Notes: generated by a model not told the origin, from the sequence alone. Shown: positions 52,757 to 62,174, numbered from the stretch's first letter. The stretch is DNA of 64,000 bases from Coriobacteriaceae bacterium (GCA_902364975.1 CABJFQ010000001.1:1-64000), one strand, 5' to 3'. Translations and numbers: made by a program.

Positions 52757-53398
52757 ATGAAGATCGCTCTGATCAACGAGAATTCTCAGAACTCCAAGAA
52801 CCCTATGATCGAGGCTGCCCTTAAGAAGGTTGTCGAGCCCATGGGCCACACCGTCTTTAACTATGGCATGTATGCCGATGCCGACTCCAAGCCTCTCACC
52901 TACGTGCAGAACGGCATCCTTGCCGCCGTGCTGCTGAACTCCGGCGCAGCCGACTACGTCGTGACCGGCTGCGGCACCGGCGAGGGCGCCATGCTCGCCT
53001 GCAACTCCTTCCCCGGAGTGCTGTGCGGCCATGTTGCCGACCCGCTTGACGCCTACACCTTTGCTCAGGTCAACGATGGCAACGCCGTCGCCATGCCCTT
53101 CGCTCTCAAGAACGGTTGGGGCCAGGAGCTCAACCTCGAGTACACCTTCGAGAAGCTCTTTGGCTTTGGCTCGGGCAACGGCTACCCCGCCGAGCGCGTT
53201 GAGCCCGAGCAGCGCAACAAGAAGATCCTCGATGGCGTGCGCGCTGTGACCATGCGTCCGCTCGTCGACGTCCTGGGCGAGATCGACCAGGACCTGGTGA
53301 AGGGCGCACTTGCCGGCGAGCACTTCCAGGAGTACTTCTTTGCTAACGCCACCGACGAGGCCATCATCGCCAAGGTCAAGGAGATCTTGGGCCTCTAA
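52757..53398 (+). CDS. dhuI: RpiB/LacAB-family isomerase, probable uronate ketol-isomerase
   Basis: A 213-aa sugar isomerase of the RpiB/LacA/LacB fold: MKIALINENSQN replaces the usual N-terminal strand, and the TGCGTGEGAMLACN block carries the catalytic Cys/Thr region, followed by GVLCGHVADP. It is longer than RpiB (~150 aa) through a C-terminal extension. Next to kduD, and with kduI absent in the window, it most likely does the step from unsaturated uronate (4-deoxy-L-threo-5-hexosulose uronate) to the KduD substrate, as DhuI does. The symbol is inferred from context. Confidence 0.65.
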   Translation: MKIALINENSQNSKNPMIEAALKKVVEPMGHTVFNYGMYADADSKPLTYVQNGILAAVLLNSGAADYVVTGCGTGEGAMLACNSFPGVLCGHVADPLDAYTFAQVNDGNAVAMPFALKNGWGQELNLEYTFEKLFGFGSGNGYPAERVEPEQRNKKILDGVRAVTMRPLVDVLGEIDQDLVKGALAGEHFQEYFFANATDEAIIAKVKEILGL

Positions 53399-53425
53399 TC
53401 GCACGACTCATCGCAGCCAACGCAA

Positions 53426-53465
53426 GCGGCGGCCGCCCCGAAGCCCGGGGCGGCCGCCGCTTTTT
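53426..53465 (+). terminator. terminator after the isomerase gene
   Basis: A 14-bp GC-only stem (GCGGCGGCCGCCCC with complement), 7-base loop and TTTTT. Confidence 0.9.
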
Positions 53466-53547
53466 GCTATCGAATGGTGCAGAGGGGTCAGATACCTAGG
53501 CACCACGTTGGTGCAAAGCAGCCTGTCCCCCTAGCTCCAGGGGTTGA

Positions 53548-55497
53548 CTAGAGTTCGCAGGCAACCTTGTAGCCATCGCCGATGGCATCGCGGATGTTGC
53601 CGCACTTGTTGGCATCGCCCAGCACGTGGGTGGCAACACCGGCAGCGGCAAGGTCGTCGGCCAGCTTGGTATTGGGACGATAGCCCATGGCGAGCACCAG
53701 CGTATCGGCATCGGCGATGGTGTGGGCCTCGCCATCCTTCTCGTAGCTGATGGCATCCTCGGTGATCTCGGTCACCTTGGCCTCGGTCAGCACGTGGACG
53801 CCCTTGGAGAGCATGCGCGTGATGAGCACCGCGCGACCGGCACCACCCTCGTTGGCGGCGAGCGTCTTGGTCATCTCGATAACGGTGACGTCGCGATTGG
53901 CCGGCGACAGATCGTTGACCAGTGGGGCCAGGTAGTCGGCCGTCTCGCAACCGACGGTGCCGCCGCCCACGATGATAATCTTCTTGCCCGGGAAGGCCTT
54001 GCCACCCAGCAGGTCGTCGGCCGTCATGACCTGCTTAAATCCCTGCATGAAGGCCGGGGCGATGGGCTCGGCGCCATAAGCCAGGACAACCTCGTAGCCC
54101 GCGTAGTCACGCTGAATGTCCTCGGCCGAAAGCTCGGTACCAAAGACGCACTTCACGCCCGCCTTAGCAAGACGGCGATACTGGTACTTGATCACGCGGG
54201 TGAGTTCCTGCTTTGCCGGCGGAACGGCCGCGATGCGCATCTCGCCGCCCGGTTCGTCCTGTTTATCCACGAGCACCACATTGTGACCGCGCTTGGCGGC
54301 AATGTAGGCTGCCTCCATGCCCGCAGGACCGGCGCCCACAACGAGTACGTTTTTGGCCTCGGCGGCAGGCTCGTAGCCAGCCTCGTCGCGCTCCACGTCC
54401 GGGTTGACGGTGCAGGAGATGCGCTTGCCGAACATGATGCCGTTCAGGCAGCGCAGGCAACCGATGCAGGGGCGGATGTCGTCGGCGTTGCCGGCAGCGG
54501 CCTTGTTGCAGAACTCGGCATCGCACAGATTAGCGCGACCCATCATGCAGATGTCGGCGGCGCCGTCCTCGATCAGCTCCTCGGCAATCCATGCCTCGTT
54601 GATGCGGCCGACCGTGGCGACGGGAATGTTCACGTGTTTCTTGATCTCGCGCGAGCAGGCGGCGTGCGAGGCCTGCTGGGTGCCGGCGGCGGGAATGGCG
54701 GAGCCGCGCTTGATGGTAGTGCCACCCGACACGTGAATCATGTCGACGCCAGCCTTCTCCAGGCGACGCGAGACGTAGATCATGTCGTTGAGGGTCAGGC
54801 CGCCATCGGTGTACTCGTCGCCCGAGATACGGACGTCGATGATGAAGTCCTTGCCGCAGCGCTCGCGAATCTCGGCGATGACCTCGAGCAAAAAGCGCAT
54901 GCGGGCGTCGAGCGAGCCGCCGTACTCGTCGGTGCGCTTGTTGTAGAGCGGAGTCAAAAAGCCGCCGAGCATGCCATGGGCGTGCGCCGCATGAACCTCG
55001 ACGCCATCGACGCCGGCCTTCTGCATACGCACGGCAGCGTCGCCAAACTGATGCGTGAGCTCGTGGATCTCATCGACCGTGATGGGGCGCGGCGCCTCGC
55101 GGGCATAGGACGGGCCTACAAAGGACGGAGCGATCAGGCGCGGCGTGCCCGGAATGTTAAAGGCCATGTAGGCGGGATGGAAGAGCTGCGGCATGATCTT
55201 GCAGCCATACTCGTGAACGGCTGCGGCGAGCTTTTCCCAGCCGGGGATAAACGTGTCGTCGTAGCAGCACATGTCACCCGGCAGATAGGTATAGGTGGGC
55301 TCGACCGTCACGACCTCGGTAATGATGAGGCCCACGCCGCCCTTGGCGCGGGCACGGTAATGATCGACCAAGTCGTCGGTCACATAGCCGTGATCGGCCA
55401 GGTTGGTAGATACCGGCGGCATAAAGACGCGGTTCTTGACCTCGGTCGTACCGACCTTGATCGGACTAAAGAGCATCGGGTAGGCGGAGGACTCCAT
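53548..55497 (-). CDS. FMN/FAD/Fe-S oxidoreductase of the old-yellow-enzyme type
   Basis: A 649-aa enzyme of the 2,4-dienoyl-CoA reductase/trimethylamine dehydrogenase type. The N-terminal TIM barrel (1-370) begins LFSPIKVGTTEVKNR and has GVEVHAAHAHGMLGGF. The cluster motif is CIGCLRCLNG with a later Cys. Two Rossmann regions follow: VLVVGAGPAGMEAAYIAA for FAD and KIIIVGGGTVGCETADYL for NAD(P)H. AAAGGAA precedes the ATG. It probably reduces an unsaturated carbonyl or bile-acid/dietary compound. No partner defines the substrate. Confidence 0.85.
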   Translation of the reverse strand: MESSAYPMLFSPIKVGTTEVKNRVFMPPVSTNLADHGYVTDDLVDHYRARAKGGVGLIITEVVTVEPTYTYLPGDMCCYDDTFIPGWEKLAAAVHEYGCKIMPQLFHPAYMAFNIPGTPRLIAPSFVGPSYAREAPRPITVDEIHELTHQFGDAAVRMQKAGVDGVEVHAAHAHGMLGGFLTPLYNKRTDEYGGSLDARMRFLLEVIAEIRERCGKDFIIDVRISGDEYTDGGLTLNDMIYVSRRLEKAGVDMIHVSGGTTIKRGSAIPAAGTQQASHAACSREIKKHVNIPVATVGRINEAWIAEELIEDGAADICMMGRANLCDAEFCNKAAAGNADDIRPCIGCLRCLNGIMFGKRISCTVNPDVERDEAGYEPAAEAKNVLVVGAGPAGMEAAYIAAKRGHNVVLVDKQDEPGGEMRIAAVPPAKQELTRVIKYQYRRLAKAGVKCVFGTELSAEDIQRDYAGYEVVLAYGAEPIAPAFMQGFKQVMTADDLLGGKAFPGKKIIIVGGGTVGCETADYLAPLVNDLSPANRDVTVIEMTKTLAANEGGAGRAVLITRMLSKGVHVLTEAKVTEITEDAISYEKDGEAHTIADADTLVLAMGYRPNTKLADDLAAAGVATHVLGDANKCGNIRDAIGDGYKVACEL

Positions 55498-55694
55498 ACA
55501 GGGTTCCTTTCATTTGAGCCGCTCGGCGGCAGTTGCTAACGTACTTATCGTATCAGTAACCGCGCCGTACCCGACCGTGCGCGCTCCCCCGGCTTTTACT
55601 CAGCCCACAAAAAGTTGTGGTGGAATACGGAGTAGATAAGGCCTTTGACAGCCAAAACAGTCCGTATTTCACCGCAACTGATGGATGGGATGGG

Positions 55695-56912
55695 TTAGAG
55701 GCCCAGGTAGCTGGTCATGCCTTCGACGGCGAGCTTGGCGCCGGCTACAGCATGGACCACAGTGAGCGGGCCGTTGACCACGTCGCCGGCGGCAAAGACG
55801 CCCGGCACGGTGGTCATGCCGCACTCATCGACCGAAAGCAGACCGCGATGGTCGGTCTCCAGACCGCCCGTCGTAAGCACCAGTTTGTCCTTGGGCACCT
55901 GCGAGGCCGCAATCACAACCGTGTCGGCGGGCACATGGTCAAGTTCTTCCTCGTAGCCCACCACGTTGTCGTCCTCGTCAAAAATAGCCGTCTCGAACAC
56001 CGGACCGTTATCGTCGATGGCGCAAATCGCCTTGCCGCGCACGATCTCGGCACCGTCAAGCTCGGTCAGCTCCACCTCGTCATCGATGGCCGAGATATGG
56101 CGCGATCGGGCATACACGGTAACCTTGCGAGCGCCCGAGCGCAGGGCCGTACGGGCAACATCCATGGCCACGTTGCCAGCGCCGATAACCGCCACGTTCT
56201 GACCGATCGCCACGCTCGTGGGATCGACCAGGTAATCGATACCAAACAGTACGTTGCCACGCGACTCGCCGGGAATACCCAGCTTGCGGGCGCGCCAGGT
56301 ACCGGTACCGACAAAGACCGCATCGTAGCCGTCGCGCAGCAGGTCGTCGATATGCAGCGCACCACCGATGGTGGTCGAGGGACGAACGCGCACGCCAAGC
56401 GAGCACATCACGTGACGGTACTTTTGCACGAGAGCACGGGGCAGGCGAAACTCGGGGATGCCGTACTCCAGCACGCCGCCGATCTCGGGGCGCTGTTCAA
56501 ACACCGTGACGGCACAGCCCAGCTGGGCCATCTTAATGGCCACGGTAATGCCGGCAGGACCGGAACCGACCACGGCAACCTGCTTGCCGCACGACGGCGC
56601 AGGCTTCCACTCCCTACGATCCAAATACGCAGTCGAGATATAGTTCTCGATACTCGAAAAATGCACCGGTGCGCCCTTGCGGCCCTGAATGCACGCGCCC
56701 TCGCACTGGCCCGAATGGTTGCAGATCATGGAGCAGACCGCGCTCATGGGGTTGTTCTGGAACAGCAGCTCACCTGCCTCTTCCAGACGGCGCTGCTTAA
56801 ACAGGTCGATGACCTGCGGAATAGGCGTCTGCACCGGGCAGCCCTTAAGCTGGCAGAACGCCCTTTTGCAACCTAGGCAACGATTCGCCTCTTCGACAAT
56901 GTGGATAGCCAC
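55695..56912 (-). CDS. GltD-like NAD(P)H:acceptor oxidoreductase (Fe-S flavoprotein)
   Basis: A 405-aa protein resembling the small subunit of glutamate synthase. An N-terminal Cys-rich cluster region (NRCLGCKRAFCQLKGCP and CSMICNHSGQCEGAC) is followed by FAD motif VAVVGSGPAGITVAIKMA and NADPH motif VAVIGAGNVAMDVA, and the C-terminal VPGVFAAGDVV. The GTG at 56912 has GGGGAG; a GTG 54 bases upstream lacks a site. No large glutamate-synthase subunit is nearby, so it may be a stand-alone electron donor or sulfide-dehydrogenase-like enzyme. Confidence 0.8.
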   Translation of the reverse strand: MAIHIVEEANRCLGCKRAFCQLKGCPVQTPIPQVIDLFKQRRLEEAGELLFQNNPMSAVCSMICNHSGQCEGACIQGRKGAPVHFSSIENYISTAYLDRREWKPAPSCGKQVAVVGSGPAGITVAIKMAQLGCAVTVFEQRPEIGGVLEYGIPEFRLPRALVQKYRHVMCSLGVRVRPSTTIGGALHIDDLLRDGYDAVFVGTGTWRARKLGIPGESRGNVLFGIDYLVDPTSVAIGQNVAVIGAGNVAMDVARTALRSGARKVTVYARSRHISAIDDEVELTELDGAEIVRGKAICAIDDNGPVFETAIFDEDDNVVGYEEELDHVPADTVVIAASQVPKDKLVLTTGGLETDHRGLLSVDECGMTTVPGVFAAGDVVNGPLTVVHAVAGAKLAVEGMTSYLGL

Positions 56913-57017
56913 GCAACTCCCCTTTTTGATGTAATCCAATGAGGCGACGATAAAAAAACCCTTCACTGCCGCCCCCAGTCAAGCAAACTCAATATGCCGC
57001 CACGGCAAAAGCCAATG

Positions 57018-57923
57018 CTATATCTCGCGATGCGGAGCCCCGCAGCGAGCGGACATGCGCTCGAGTGTCGCCAGGCAGCTAGCCGCCGTCGCCGGCACGC
57101 TGTTCTCGACCACGCAAGGAATCCCCGAACAGGCGGCAGCCGCCCAGGCCACCACGGGCTCAAAGTCATAGCGGCCCGTCTCGCCCACGCCGTGGCACAC
57201 CAGGCGAGAACCCGTACCGTCGCACCAGCCGGCTTCGTCCTCGTTGTCGACGACCTCAAAATCCTTGGCGTGCAGCACGCGAATCTTACTGCCGCATAAG
57301 TAGAGCATACGCGCGGTGATTTCCTGTGCCTCGCCAACGACGCTGGGATGCAGCAGCGACACCGGGTCGTAGATCACGCCGAGCGCCGGGCTCGGGACGC
57401 GCTCCAGCACCTCACGGCAGCGATCTGGCGTGTTGACCGTCTCGTTCCAGCCGGGCTCGATCAGTATTTGCCCACCCACGGCCGCGGCGCACTCGCAGAC
57501 GCGCGCGAGTCCATCCATAAACGCATCGAGTGCCTCGTCGGTCATACGGTCGTCAGCAACGCGGTTCTGCGCATTGGGACGACCGGTCTCGGTGCCAACC
57601 GGACAGCCGCCGAGCATCTGAGCAAAGTTCAAGCACGCCTCGTACTCGGCAAAGTTATCCGTGAGCTGTTGTCGATCGGGCGTCGCCAGATTCTTATAAC
57701 AGCCGAGCACGGCGACCGAAACGCCCGCCTCATCGAGCACCGCACGCAAATGGTCGGCGAGCTCGCGGGTCAGACCGCATCGATCGATTCCCATTGATGC
57801 GTAGAGCACCTTGCTCGGCAGCTGAATGCACGAAAAGCCCAGCTCTCCTGCCATGCGAATGCGTTCCTCGACGGTCCCCTGCGGAAGGTCGTGTAAACGC
57901 ACGCCCGGAGTAATGGCCCCCAC
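57018..57923 (-). CDS. sugar phosphate isomerase/epimerase-like TIM barrel
   Basis: A 301-aa protein of the xylose-isomerase-like/AP-endonuclease-2 fold. Visible metal-site segments are ILIEPGWNE, VIYDPVSLLH, VLHAKDFEV and the late VVENSVP. The GTG is chosen because AAGGGG lies 10 bases ahead and the family usually starts a few residues before GVRLHD; an ATG 24 bases upstream overlaps the GH105 gene. It is directly behind the GH105 gene (1 base after its stop), so it probably isomerises a product of pectin breakdown. Confidence 0.72.
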   Translation of the reverse strand: MGAITPGVRLHDLPQGTVEERIRMAGELGFSCIQLPSKVLYASMGIDRCGLTRELADHLRAVLDEAGVSVAVLGCYKNLATPDRQQLTDNFAEYEACLNFAQMLGGCPVGTETGRPNAQNRVADDRMTDEALDAFMDGLARVCECAAAVGGQILIEPGWNETVNTPDRCREVLERVPSPALGVIYDPVSLLHPSVVGEAQEITARMLYLCGSKIRVLHAKDFEVVDNEDEAGWCDGTGSRLVCHGVGETGRYDFEPVVAWAAAACSGIPCVVENSVPATAASCLATLERMSARCGAPHREI

Positions 57924-57924
57924 G

Positions 57925-59163
57925 CTATTCACGCCCCTTATGAGCATTGATGCCCGGCGTGTAGCCGCCAAACGGGTCATCGATGGAGCACACGCCCGAA
58001 GGGGCGAGCGGATCGCGCTTACCGGCCAACTTGTCATGATGCATGGTCTCGATATAGGCGAGCACCAGCGGCGCCACGCCCTTCGCGTCGTTTTTGACGA
58101 CGGGCTCACTCATGTAGTAGCCAAACGTGCCCTCGCGGTGCGCGGTGTTGCCAAGGCCCGCCACCAGACAGATATTGTCAAGCGCCAACTGTCCATCGCG
58201 CTCGGACAGGCACGTGTCGCAGATGCCGTCAAACGCACGGCGGCCGTACTGGTAGTAGCGCTCGCCCAGCACGCCCAGGCGCACGCCCTTCATGATGGCG
58301 TTGGCGAAGATGGCGCTGCCCGACTCCTCCAGATAGTTGGGGGCGATATTGGGCAGGTTGATGACCTGGTGCCACATGCCGGTCTTCTCGTCCTGATACG
58401 GCAGCATGGCGTCGATCAGGTCGTGGAACATCTTGCGGATCTCGTCCTTCTCGGCCGACATCGAGGGCGGCATGAGCTCCCAGGTATCGATGAGCGCCAT
58501 GGCGAACCAGCCCTCGGCGCGCAGCCAGAAGTTGGCCGAAAGGCCGGTGACGGGATCGCACCAGAACTGCTTGCGGCTCGCGTCGTAGGCGTGATAGTAC
58601 AGGCCGTTGAGGGGGTTGCGCATCAGGTCGTGCACCACCTGGAACATATGGAAGCTATCCGAGCAGGCACGGCGGTTGTGGAAGCTCAGCTCGTACTGCA
58701 TGTAGAACGGCTGCGCCATGTACATGCCGTCGAGCCAGATCTGGTTGGGGTAGACGGCTTTGTGCCAAAACACACCCTCTTTGGTACGCGGCTGGGTCTC
58801 GAGCTGCCGGTAGATGGTATCCATGGCGGCACGGTACTTGGGCTTGCCCACCAGGTCATAGAGTTTGTAGAGGGTTTTGCCCGCGTTGACGTTGTCGAGG
58901 TTGTACTCCTGGGGATCGTAATGCTTGATGGTGCCGTCATCCTGGACAAAGAAGTCGATATAGTCGTCGGCGAAGGTCAGGTAACGCTGCTCGCCGGTGA
59001 TCTCGTACAGCTCGATGAGCGCCTTGATCATGCAGCCGTCAATGTAATTCCAGGTGTTCTCCTTGCCGGCGCGAAGCTTTTCGATATTCCAGGCCGGCGC
59101 CTGAGGCGTAGAGGTCTCGATCAACTGCTCGATATAACGGTCCAGAATCTGATTGCAACCCAT
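57925..59163 (-). CDS. GH105 unsaturated rhamnogalacturonyl/galacturonyl hydrolase
   Basis: A 412-aa cytoplasmic glycoside hydrolase (YteR/YesR family) that removes the unsaturated uronate from oligosaccharides made by pectin lyases. The (alpha/alpha)6 barrel motifs are clear: KENTWNYIDGCMIKAL, the catalytic Asp in IWLDGMYMAQPF, SANFWLRAEGWFAMAL and ESGSAIFANAI. No signal peptide. GAGGGG precedes the ATG. A palindrome with TATAAT and TGAACGTT motifs sits upstream. Its product feeds the DhuI/KduD/KdgK/KdgA route. Confidence 0.92.
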   Translation of the reverse strand: MGCNQILDRYIEQLIETSTPQAPAWNIEKLRAGKENTWNYIDGCMIKALIELYEITGEQRYLTFADDYIDFFVQDDGTIKHYDPQEYNLDNVNAGKTLYKLYDLVGKPKYRAAMDTIYRQLETQPRTKEGVFWHKAVYPNQIWLDGMYMAQPFYMQYELSFHNRRACSDSFHMFQVVHDLMRNPLNGLYYHAYDASRKQFWCDPVTGLSANFWLRAEGWFAMALIDTWELMPPSMSAEKDEIRKMFHDLIDAMLPYQDEKTGMWHQVINLPNIAPNYLEESGSAIFANAIMKGVRLGVLGERYYQYGRRAFDGICDTCLSERDGQLALDNICLVAGLGNTAHREGTFGYYMSEPVVKNDAKGVAPLVLAYIETMHHDKLAGKRDPLAPSGVCSIDDPFGGYTPGINAHKGRE

Positions 59164-59190
59164 TGCTGTCCCCTCTGACGTTATTGATGG

Positions 59191-59256
59191 GTGAACGTTT
59201 CCCCTAGTGTAACGCGAACGGGGATTATAGGGTGAACGTTAACCCTATAATCCCCG
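59191..59256 (-). promoter_or_regulatory. promoter/operator palindrome upstream of the GH105 gene
   Basis: CGGGGATTATAGGGT (59219-59233) and its complement (59242-59256) make a perfect 15-bp inverted repeat; each arm carries TATAAT or its complement. The minus-strand TATAAT (59224-59229) suits the GH105 gene. TGAACGTT motifs occur at the centre (59232-59243) and again at 59191-59200. The hairpin may also end the SGNH transcript. Confidence 0.6.
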
Positions 59257-59270
59257 TGAACGGCAAACTT

Positions 59271-59939
59271 TTAACGGCAAACGGCGGTGAGGCCCGCAGC
59301 GATGCGATGCGCCAGGCGCTCATAGCCGGCAGGGCTGTAATGCAGACCGTCCGGCATGTAGAGCTCGCGGTGCTCCGGCAAAAACGGGCTGATGCCGCTT
59401 TGCGCATACAGGTCGATCACCGGCACCGAGTAGCGATCGCAGACCTCCAGCATCGCGCGCACATAGGCGTCTTGCGTCAGGCCCAGATGGTTGGCCTCGT
59501 TGCTTGCCGGAATATCCTTCTCGTGTTTGCCGCTCGTCTTGCACGGCGTCATAAACACCAGCTTTGCCTGAGGCGAGCGCGCCGTGATGGTGCGGATCAG
59601 GTAGTCGAGCGCACCGTAGAACTCGTGCACGTCCGTGCTGCCCAGCTCTCCCAGCGGCACGTTACGGCTAAAGTCGTTAACGCCGCCAAAGACGATGCAG
59701 ATATCTGCCGTGTGATCGATGCCGTCCAAGCGCTCGACAAACGAATCGCTACGGTCGGCCTTGACGGCAATACGCGAACCCTTAATACCAAAGTTCTCGA
59801 TCGTAGCGCCGCCCAGCAGCGCACCCAGGTGCGAAGTCCAGGAGATATCGTTGCCTCCCCCGCCGCATCCGTTATCGCCCCAGGTGGTCGAATCGCCAAA
59901 GCAGCAGATGGTCAATTCGCTCAAGTTTTTCGTTTCCAT
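59271..59939 (-). CDS. SGNH/GDSL-family esterase
   Basis: A 222-aa hydrolase, probably removing acetyl groups from pectin sugars (rhamnogalacturonan acetylesterase-like). Block I is CFGDSTTWGD with Ser17, the Gly/Asn oxyanion residues lie in GVNDFS, and the Asp-His pair in DGLHYSPAGY near the C-terminus. No signal peptide. GAGGAG precedes the ATG. It lies between the pectinesterase fusion and the GH105 gene on the same strand, which supports a role in de-esterification inside the cell. Confidence 0.82.
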   Translation of the reverse strand: METKNLSELTICCFGDSTTWGDNGCGGGGNDISWTSHLGALLGGATIENFGIKGSRIAVKADRSDSFVERLDGIDHTADICIVFGGVNDFSRNVPLGELGSTDVHEFYGALDYLIRTITARSPQAKLVFMTPCKTSGKHEKDIPASNEANHLGLTQDAYVRAMLEVCDRYSVPVIDLYAQSGISPFLPEHRELYMPDGLHYSPAGYERLAHRIAAGLTAVCR

Positions 59940-60008
59940 ATTCTTCTCCTCACCCGCACACCGGCGGTCATACAGGTACATACCGTTCATTCGCAACATA
60001 CCGAGGGA

Positions 60009-62174
60009 CTATACGTGGGCGTATTCCGCAACTTGCGAATCGAGCCATTCGATATCCTCGGCAAGATGCGCCACGCCCAGGTGGTGTCCACCCGGGCAGA
60101 CCTCGTGCAGAAGGTTTTCGTCCTTGCCCAGCAGCGCGTAGGCGTCGCGAACGATATCGAGCTGCTCGTCTACGTTCGCAAGCCCGCGGGCGCCGTTGAG
60201 ATGGTCTTTCTCGCAGCTCTGAACCAAGAGCGGCCGTGGCGCGACAAGCGATGCAATGTCGCCCATGTCGAGCAGACGCCAGAGTCCAGGCGTGTAATTG
60301 CAGCTGCAATTGCCGTTGAGGTGCAGTAGCGAGTCATCAACGCCGTACAGATAGCCCGAGACAAACGCCTTGCGCACGCGCGGGTCGAGCGCGGACAGGT
60401 ACAACGTCATGTAACCGCCGCCCGAAAAACCAAAGCAGCCCAGGTCGTCCATGGCAATGTCACCGCGTGTCTCCAAGTAATCAATCAAGCGCATGTTGTC
60501 CCAGGCGTTGAGGCCCGCGACCGTAAGACCCAGCGGCTCGGCCATACGTGCTTGATTCAGACACGTACCGCGCAGGTAGCTGTTCTCGTCGTCGCCCTGA
60601 CCCTTCCAGTCACGACGGTATCCCCAACCACGCGCATCGGGGCAGACGGTCACGTAACCCATGCGCGCCAAACGCAGACCGTAGTCGTAATTGAACTTAC
60701 GCACGGCATCGTCGACCGCCGGCACGCCCACAACGCCGGCTATGCTTGCAGCACCCGCCCCCTGGTGACCATGCGGGCAGATATAACAGCGCTTGAGTCC
60801 CCGCTCGTCAAGCTTGGGGCGGGACGGCTCCAACAGGTAAAACGGCATCCACACATCGTGCTCAACCTGCAACACCGCATGAGTACGCACGATGCTGCCG
60901 GCAACCCGCACGCGATTGAGTTCACGAATCTCAATCGGGGCGCGGTCCATAAGCGAAAGACCCAAAATATCGTACAGACGAGTCCTGGTCGCAGCCTTCC
61001 ATGCCTCAAAGTCTGTGGGAGTCTTGCCCGTAAATGCAGCCGAGCGCCCCTCGCGCTTCAGTCGGGCGCGCAGCGCAGGTTCGTCCTCGTAGTACGTCTC
61101 GATGTGCACGGTGCGGCCATTGGCAGATAGCCCGGCCGTCTCTACCGCATCACCGTCGCCGCCCTCGGGATCCCAACCATCCGTGCCGGCAAGCACTCGG
61201 TCACGCGCATAGCGTTCGGAATCCTGACCGGTCAGGCAATGCGCCCACGGCACCCAAGCGGCAGTATCACCCGCCGGGCCAAACAGGGCACCGCCGGCAT
61301 ACAGGGTGCCGTCATGTGCCGCTGGCTTATTCCAATCCCACCAACCCTCGAGTGAAATATGGGGGCCCAGCCAGCATTCGAGCAAAACGGTCTGGGCCCA
61401 CTCGCGCCATGGACGACCCAGATAGACCGATCCGGGGGCAATGCCCTCATCGGCTGTAAACGAACAACCATGAAACACAAATCCGTACGGCTCGCCCTGA
61501 GGCGTGGAGGCTGCCGTTACATACCCGTTGACATCCATATCGCGGTTGAGCGAGCGAATCTCACACCCCTCAAAGTAGGCACGCGCGCCGCCAAAGATAA
61601 AGTCGACATCGCCCTCGATCCGGCAACGTCGAAAATACTGCCGCCCCACGCGGCGCGGGGCGAACTGCTTGGGGCCTATAAAGCCGCCCGGCTTGGCCTC
61701 GCGCGGCGGCAGCGGCCCCAAAAAGAGTGTGTCCTGGTGTCCCTTAATGCAGCAGACATCGACAACCAGGCGGTCACCATCGGCATACAGGGCAATCGCC
61801 TGGCCGACCTCGCGCCCATCACCGGCGTTGTTTTCGATTGTTAGACCCGCAAGCGTCACGTCGTCGGCATCGACCAGCACCGTGTACGTACGGAAGGTGC
61901 CGAGTCTTCCATCCTGGCCGCTACCATCTTCCGAAGGCATCTTGGCACCCAGGCCTCCCACGATACGCACGCTGTCGGCCGTCTCGCCCTCGAGCGTCAC
62001 ATGCGGACGACGAATTTCGACCCGTTCGCGGTACTCACCCGGCGCCACCAGCACGCGCACCGGCACGGTCGCATCGGGCACACACCGCTCCGCCGCCTCG
62101 AGCGCCGCCGAAATGCTGCGATACGCGCCTTCGCGTTCGAGCGATACCTCAAAGAGCTGTTCTTTACCACTCAT
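60009..62174 (-). CDS. pectin methylesterase / acetylesterase fusion
   Basis: A 721-aa two-domain enzyme without a signal peptide. Residues 1-310 form a CE8 pectin-methylesterase beta-helix with Gln125, Gln147-Asp148 (GHQDTLF), Asp191 (DVDFIFG) and Arg254 (LGRPW). Residues about 375-721 form an alpha/beta hydrolase with nucleophile Ser584 in GFSGGG and a late His in PGGHHLG, like the acetyl-xylan-esterase/Abhydrolase_7 group. The ribosome site is weak. Between the GH28 and SGNH genes, it would strip methyl and acetyl groups from imported oligogalacturonides. Confidence 0.83.
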   Translation of the reverse strand: MSGKEQLFEVSLEREGAYRSISAALEAAERCVPDATVPVRVLVAPGEYRERVEIRRPHVTLEGETADSVRIVGGLGAKMPSEDGSGQDGRLGTFRTYTVLVDADDVTLAGLTIENNAGDGREVGQAIALYADGDRLVVDVCCIKGHQDTLFLGPLPPREAKPGGFIGPKQFAPRRVGRQYFRRCRIEGDVDFIFGGARAYFEGCEIRSLNRDMDVNGYVTAASTPQGEPYGFVFHGCSFTADEGIAPGSVYLGRPWREWAQTVLLECWLGPHISLEGWWDWNKPAAHDGTLYAGGALFGPAGDTAAWVPWAHCLTGQDSERYARDRVLAGTDGWDPEGGDGDAVETAGLSANGRTVHIETYYEDEPALRARLKREGRSAAFTGKTPTDFEAWKAATRTRLYDILGLSLMDRAPIEIRELNRVRVAGSIVRTHAVLQVEHDVWMPFYLLEPSRPKLDERGLKRCYICPHGHQGAGAASIAGVVGVPAVDDAVRKFNYDYGLRLARMGYVTVCPDARGWGYRRDWKGQGDDENSYLRGTCLNQARMAEPLGLTVAGLNAWDNMRLIDYLETRGDIAMDDLGCFGFSGGGYMTLYLSALDPRVRKAFVSGYLYGVDDSLLHLNGNCSCNYTPGLWRLLDMGDIASLVAPRPLLVQSCEKDHLNGARGLANVDEQLDIVRDAYALLGKDENLLHEVCPGGHHLGVAHLAEDIEWLDSQVAEYAHV

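Noticed and set aside
53496..53530. GCACCACGTTGGTGC hairpin after the isomerase terminator as a separate gene end
   Set aside because: Short and without T run; better seen as another member of the CCTGTCCC-containing intergenic hairpins, too diverged to assign.
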